Of a DNA stretch of 6,186 bases, positions 5,290 through 6,186 are shown piece after piece. The stretch spans positions 1 to 6,186 of the forward strand of contig CAYSYH010000040.1 of assembly GCA_964435455.1 (NCBI GenBank), given 5' to 3'. Source of the stretch: CAYSYH01 sp964435455. GTDB taxonomy: Bacteria > Patescibacteriota > WWE3 > 2-01-FULL-39-13 > JAACPI01. The translations under genes were made by a program, and so were the position numbers. The first letter of the stretch is position 1. Each line of letters begins with the position of its first letter. Below the pieces are notes generated by a model. That model ran no database searches. It saw only the letters and a program-made list of their open reading frames with translations, and was not told the origin of the DNA.

Positions 5290-6174
5290 TTATTTTAAGT
5301 AATTTAAAGCTGTTTGTAAAAAAATTCCACCTATGTTTTTTTTAGTAGCTTTTTCCATACCAATAAAGCCCGGTGTGTGGTTTACTTCTAAAATATAATT
5401 TTTACCATTTTTATCAATTAAAATATCAACCCCAGCTATAGTTAAACCAATATTTTTTTTAGCCAAAAAAGCAAGTTTTTTTGTAGTATTATCTAAATTA
5501 AATAATTTTACACTACCTCCCAAAGAAAAGTTTGCTCTAAAATCATTTTTTGAGGGCAATCTTTCCATACAAAAAACATTATCCCCTATTAATAAAACAC
5601 GTAAATCATGTTTATATTCAATAAATTGCTGTGCAATAAAATGCTTGCTTTTTTTACCCTCTTTTTTAGCTTGTGCAATAATTAAATCCAAGTCTTTTAA
5701 ACTTTTCACTAAACTAACACCCACTCCCTTACCTAAATTAACCCGTTTTACTACAAAAGGAAATTCAAGTTCGGATAGTGCCATTTTTTTAAAATCATCA
5801 AAACTTGAACGCGAGAAAATAGTTTTAGGAACAGGCAAACCTGCCATAGAAAGCTTTAATATATCTAAGACCTTATTTACAGAATAAAGGTTTTTAATAA
5901 GCCCATTGTCAAAAACTTTTACTCCTTTATTTTTATAATAATTTAATAAATGCGCTGTTTCTTTTATATAATTAAAAACACCTCGTGCAATAATATACGT
6001 AGGTTCTAAGTTATCAAAAGGACCTAAATAGATGCTATTACCATCTAATTTATAACTAGCTTTAGAAACATGAATTATCTTAGGATCATACCCTAAATTA
6101 AAAATTTCCTCTTGCAACCTTTTTACTTCGGGGAAGCTTATCACTGATGTAACTAATGCAATTTGTTTTTTCAT
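5290..6174 (-). CDS. RimK-like ATP-grasp ligase, first gene of the operon within the window
   Basis: The 294-residue protein is a paralogue of the next gene. An N-terminal alpha/beta domain (1 to about 95, MKKQIALVTSV start) precedes the ATP-grasp core. FVVKRV with Lys143 and LGKGVGVSLV (147-156) form the phosphate-binding lysine and glycine-rich loop. AQQFIEYKHDLRVLLIGD (181-198) holds Asp190 and Arg192, MERLPSKNDFRANFSLGG (203-220) is the RimK-type basic segment, and AGVDILI with Asp250 plus ILEVNHTPGFIGME with Glu263 and Asn265 form the metal site. All expected catalytic residues appear present, so it should be active. A weak GGA lies 9 bases before the ATG, at the window edge, and the frame stays open upstream, so a slightly earlier start is possible. 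The promoter, and any substrate or precursor gene before it, lies outside the window. Substrate unknown. Confidence 0.88.
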   Translation of the reverse strand: MKKQIALVTSVISFPEVKRLQEEIFNLGYDPKIIHVSKASYKLDGNSIYLGPFDNLEPTYIIARGVFNYIKETAHLLNYYKNKGVKVFDNGLIKNLYSVNKVLDILKLSMAGLPVPKTIFSRSSFDDFKKMALSELEFPFVVKRVNLGKGVGVSLVKSLKDLDLIIAQAKKEGKKSKHFIAQQFIEYKHDLRVLLIGDNVFCMERLPSKNDFRANFSLGGSVKLFNLDNTTKKLAFLAKKNIGLTIAGVDILIDKNGKNYILEVNHTPGFIGMEKATKKNIGGIFLQTALNYLK

Positions 6175-6186
6175 CTTTGTTATTCC

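Noticed and set aside
3130..6174. A graspetide biosynthetic cluster with precursor peptide
   Set aside because: No small precursor frame with repeated Glu/Asp and Thr/Lys core motifs is visible on either strand next to the ligases. The idea survives only if a precursor lies beyond 6186.
1..6186. UGA recoded as glycine (as in Gracilibacteria/Absconditabacteria)
   Set aside because: All genes are full length in the standard bacterial code, and no family-conserved glycine has to be read from TGA. The absence of TGA stops among seven genes alone is too little evidence.
1..6186. CRISPR array, tRNA, rRNA or riboswitch
   Set aside because: No regularly spaced direct repeats, no cloverleaf-like segment and no intergenic space over 75 bp were seen.

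Overview
The window is AT-rich (by eye about 30% G+C) and gene-dense. It holds seven protein-coding genes and no RNA gene. The best guess for the source is a Candidate Phyla Radiation (Patescibacteria) bacterium. The reasons are the low G+C, very tight gene packing, mostly absent Shine-Dalgarno sequences, and two secreted proteins ending in a two-helix type IV secretion pilin-like domain of the kind common in that group. This is inference: no phylogenetic marker was tested. All genes read cleanly in the standard bacterial code. Six stops are TAA, one is TAG and none is TGA, so there is no sign of the UGA recoding seen in some CPR lineages.

Layout. Positions 1-249 (+) are the 3' end of a gene resembling the TIGR02530 'flagellar operon protein' family. 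It converges on rpmE (bL31, 256-558, -), which has a Lys-rich C-terminal extension and its own near-consensus promoter placed so that the mRNA would be almost leaderless. Upstream of rpmE lies a divergent pair of surface-protein genes: A (609-2021, -) and B (2096-3127, +). They share a 74-bp promoter region. B then converges, with only 2 bp between stop codons, on a head-to-tail operon of three ATP-grasp ligase genes read leftwards (6174-5290, 5285-4374, 4368-3130, with 4- and 5-bp gaps).

The standout signal is in the A/B pair. Their ectodomains are clearly related in plan (signal peptide, beta-rich domain, two four-cysteine modules, polar linker) but highly diverged in sequence. Their last 82 codons plus the stop are identical at every base. 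This makes a perfect 251-bp inverted repeat (609-859 and 2877-3127) facing outward around a 2,017-bp core. The identity stops at the termination codon on one side and inside the Ser/Asn-rich linker on the other. It looks like a constant membrane/pilin anchor joined to variable extracellular heads, kept uniform by recent duplication or gene conversion. It could also serve as a site of homologous inversion or cassette exchange.

The ATP-grasp operon encodes two RimK-like carboxylate-amine ligases and one carbamoyl-phosphate-synthase-like ATP-grasp enzyme. Together they suggest a pathway that joins amino acids or peptides through acyl-phosphates. Its substrate is unknown. No precursor peptide, transporter or tailoring gene is visible here, though the operon's upstream end lies beyond the window.
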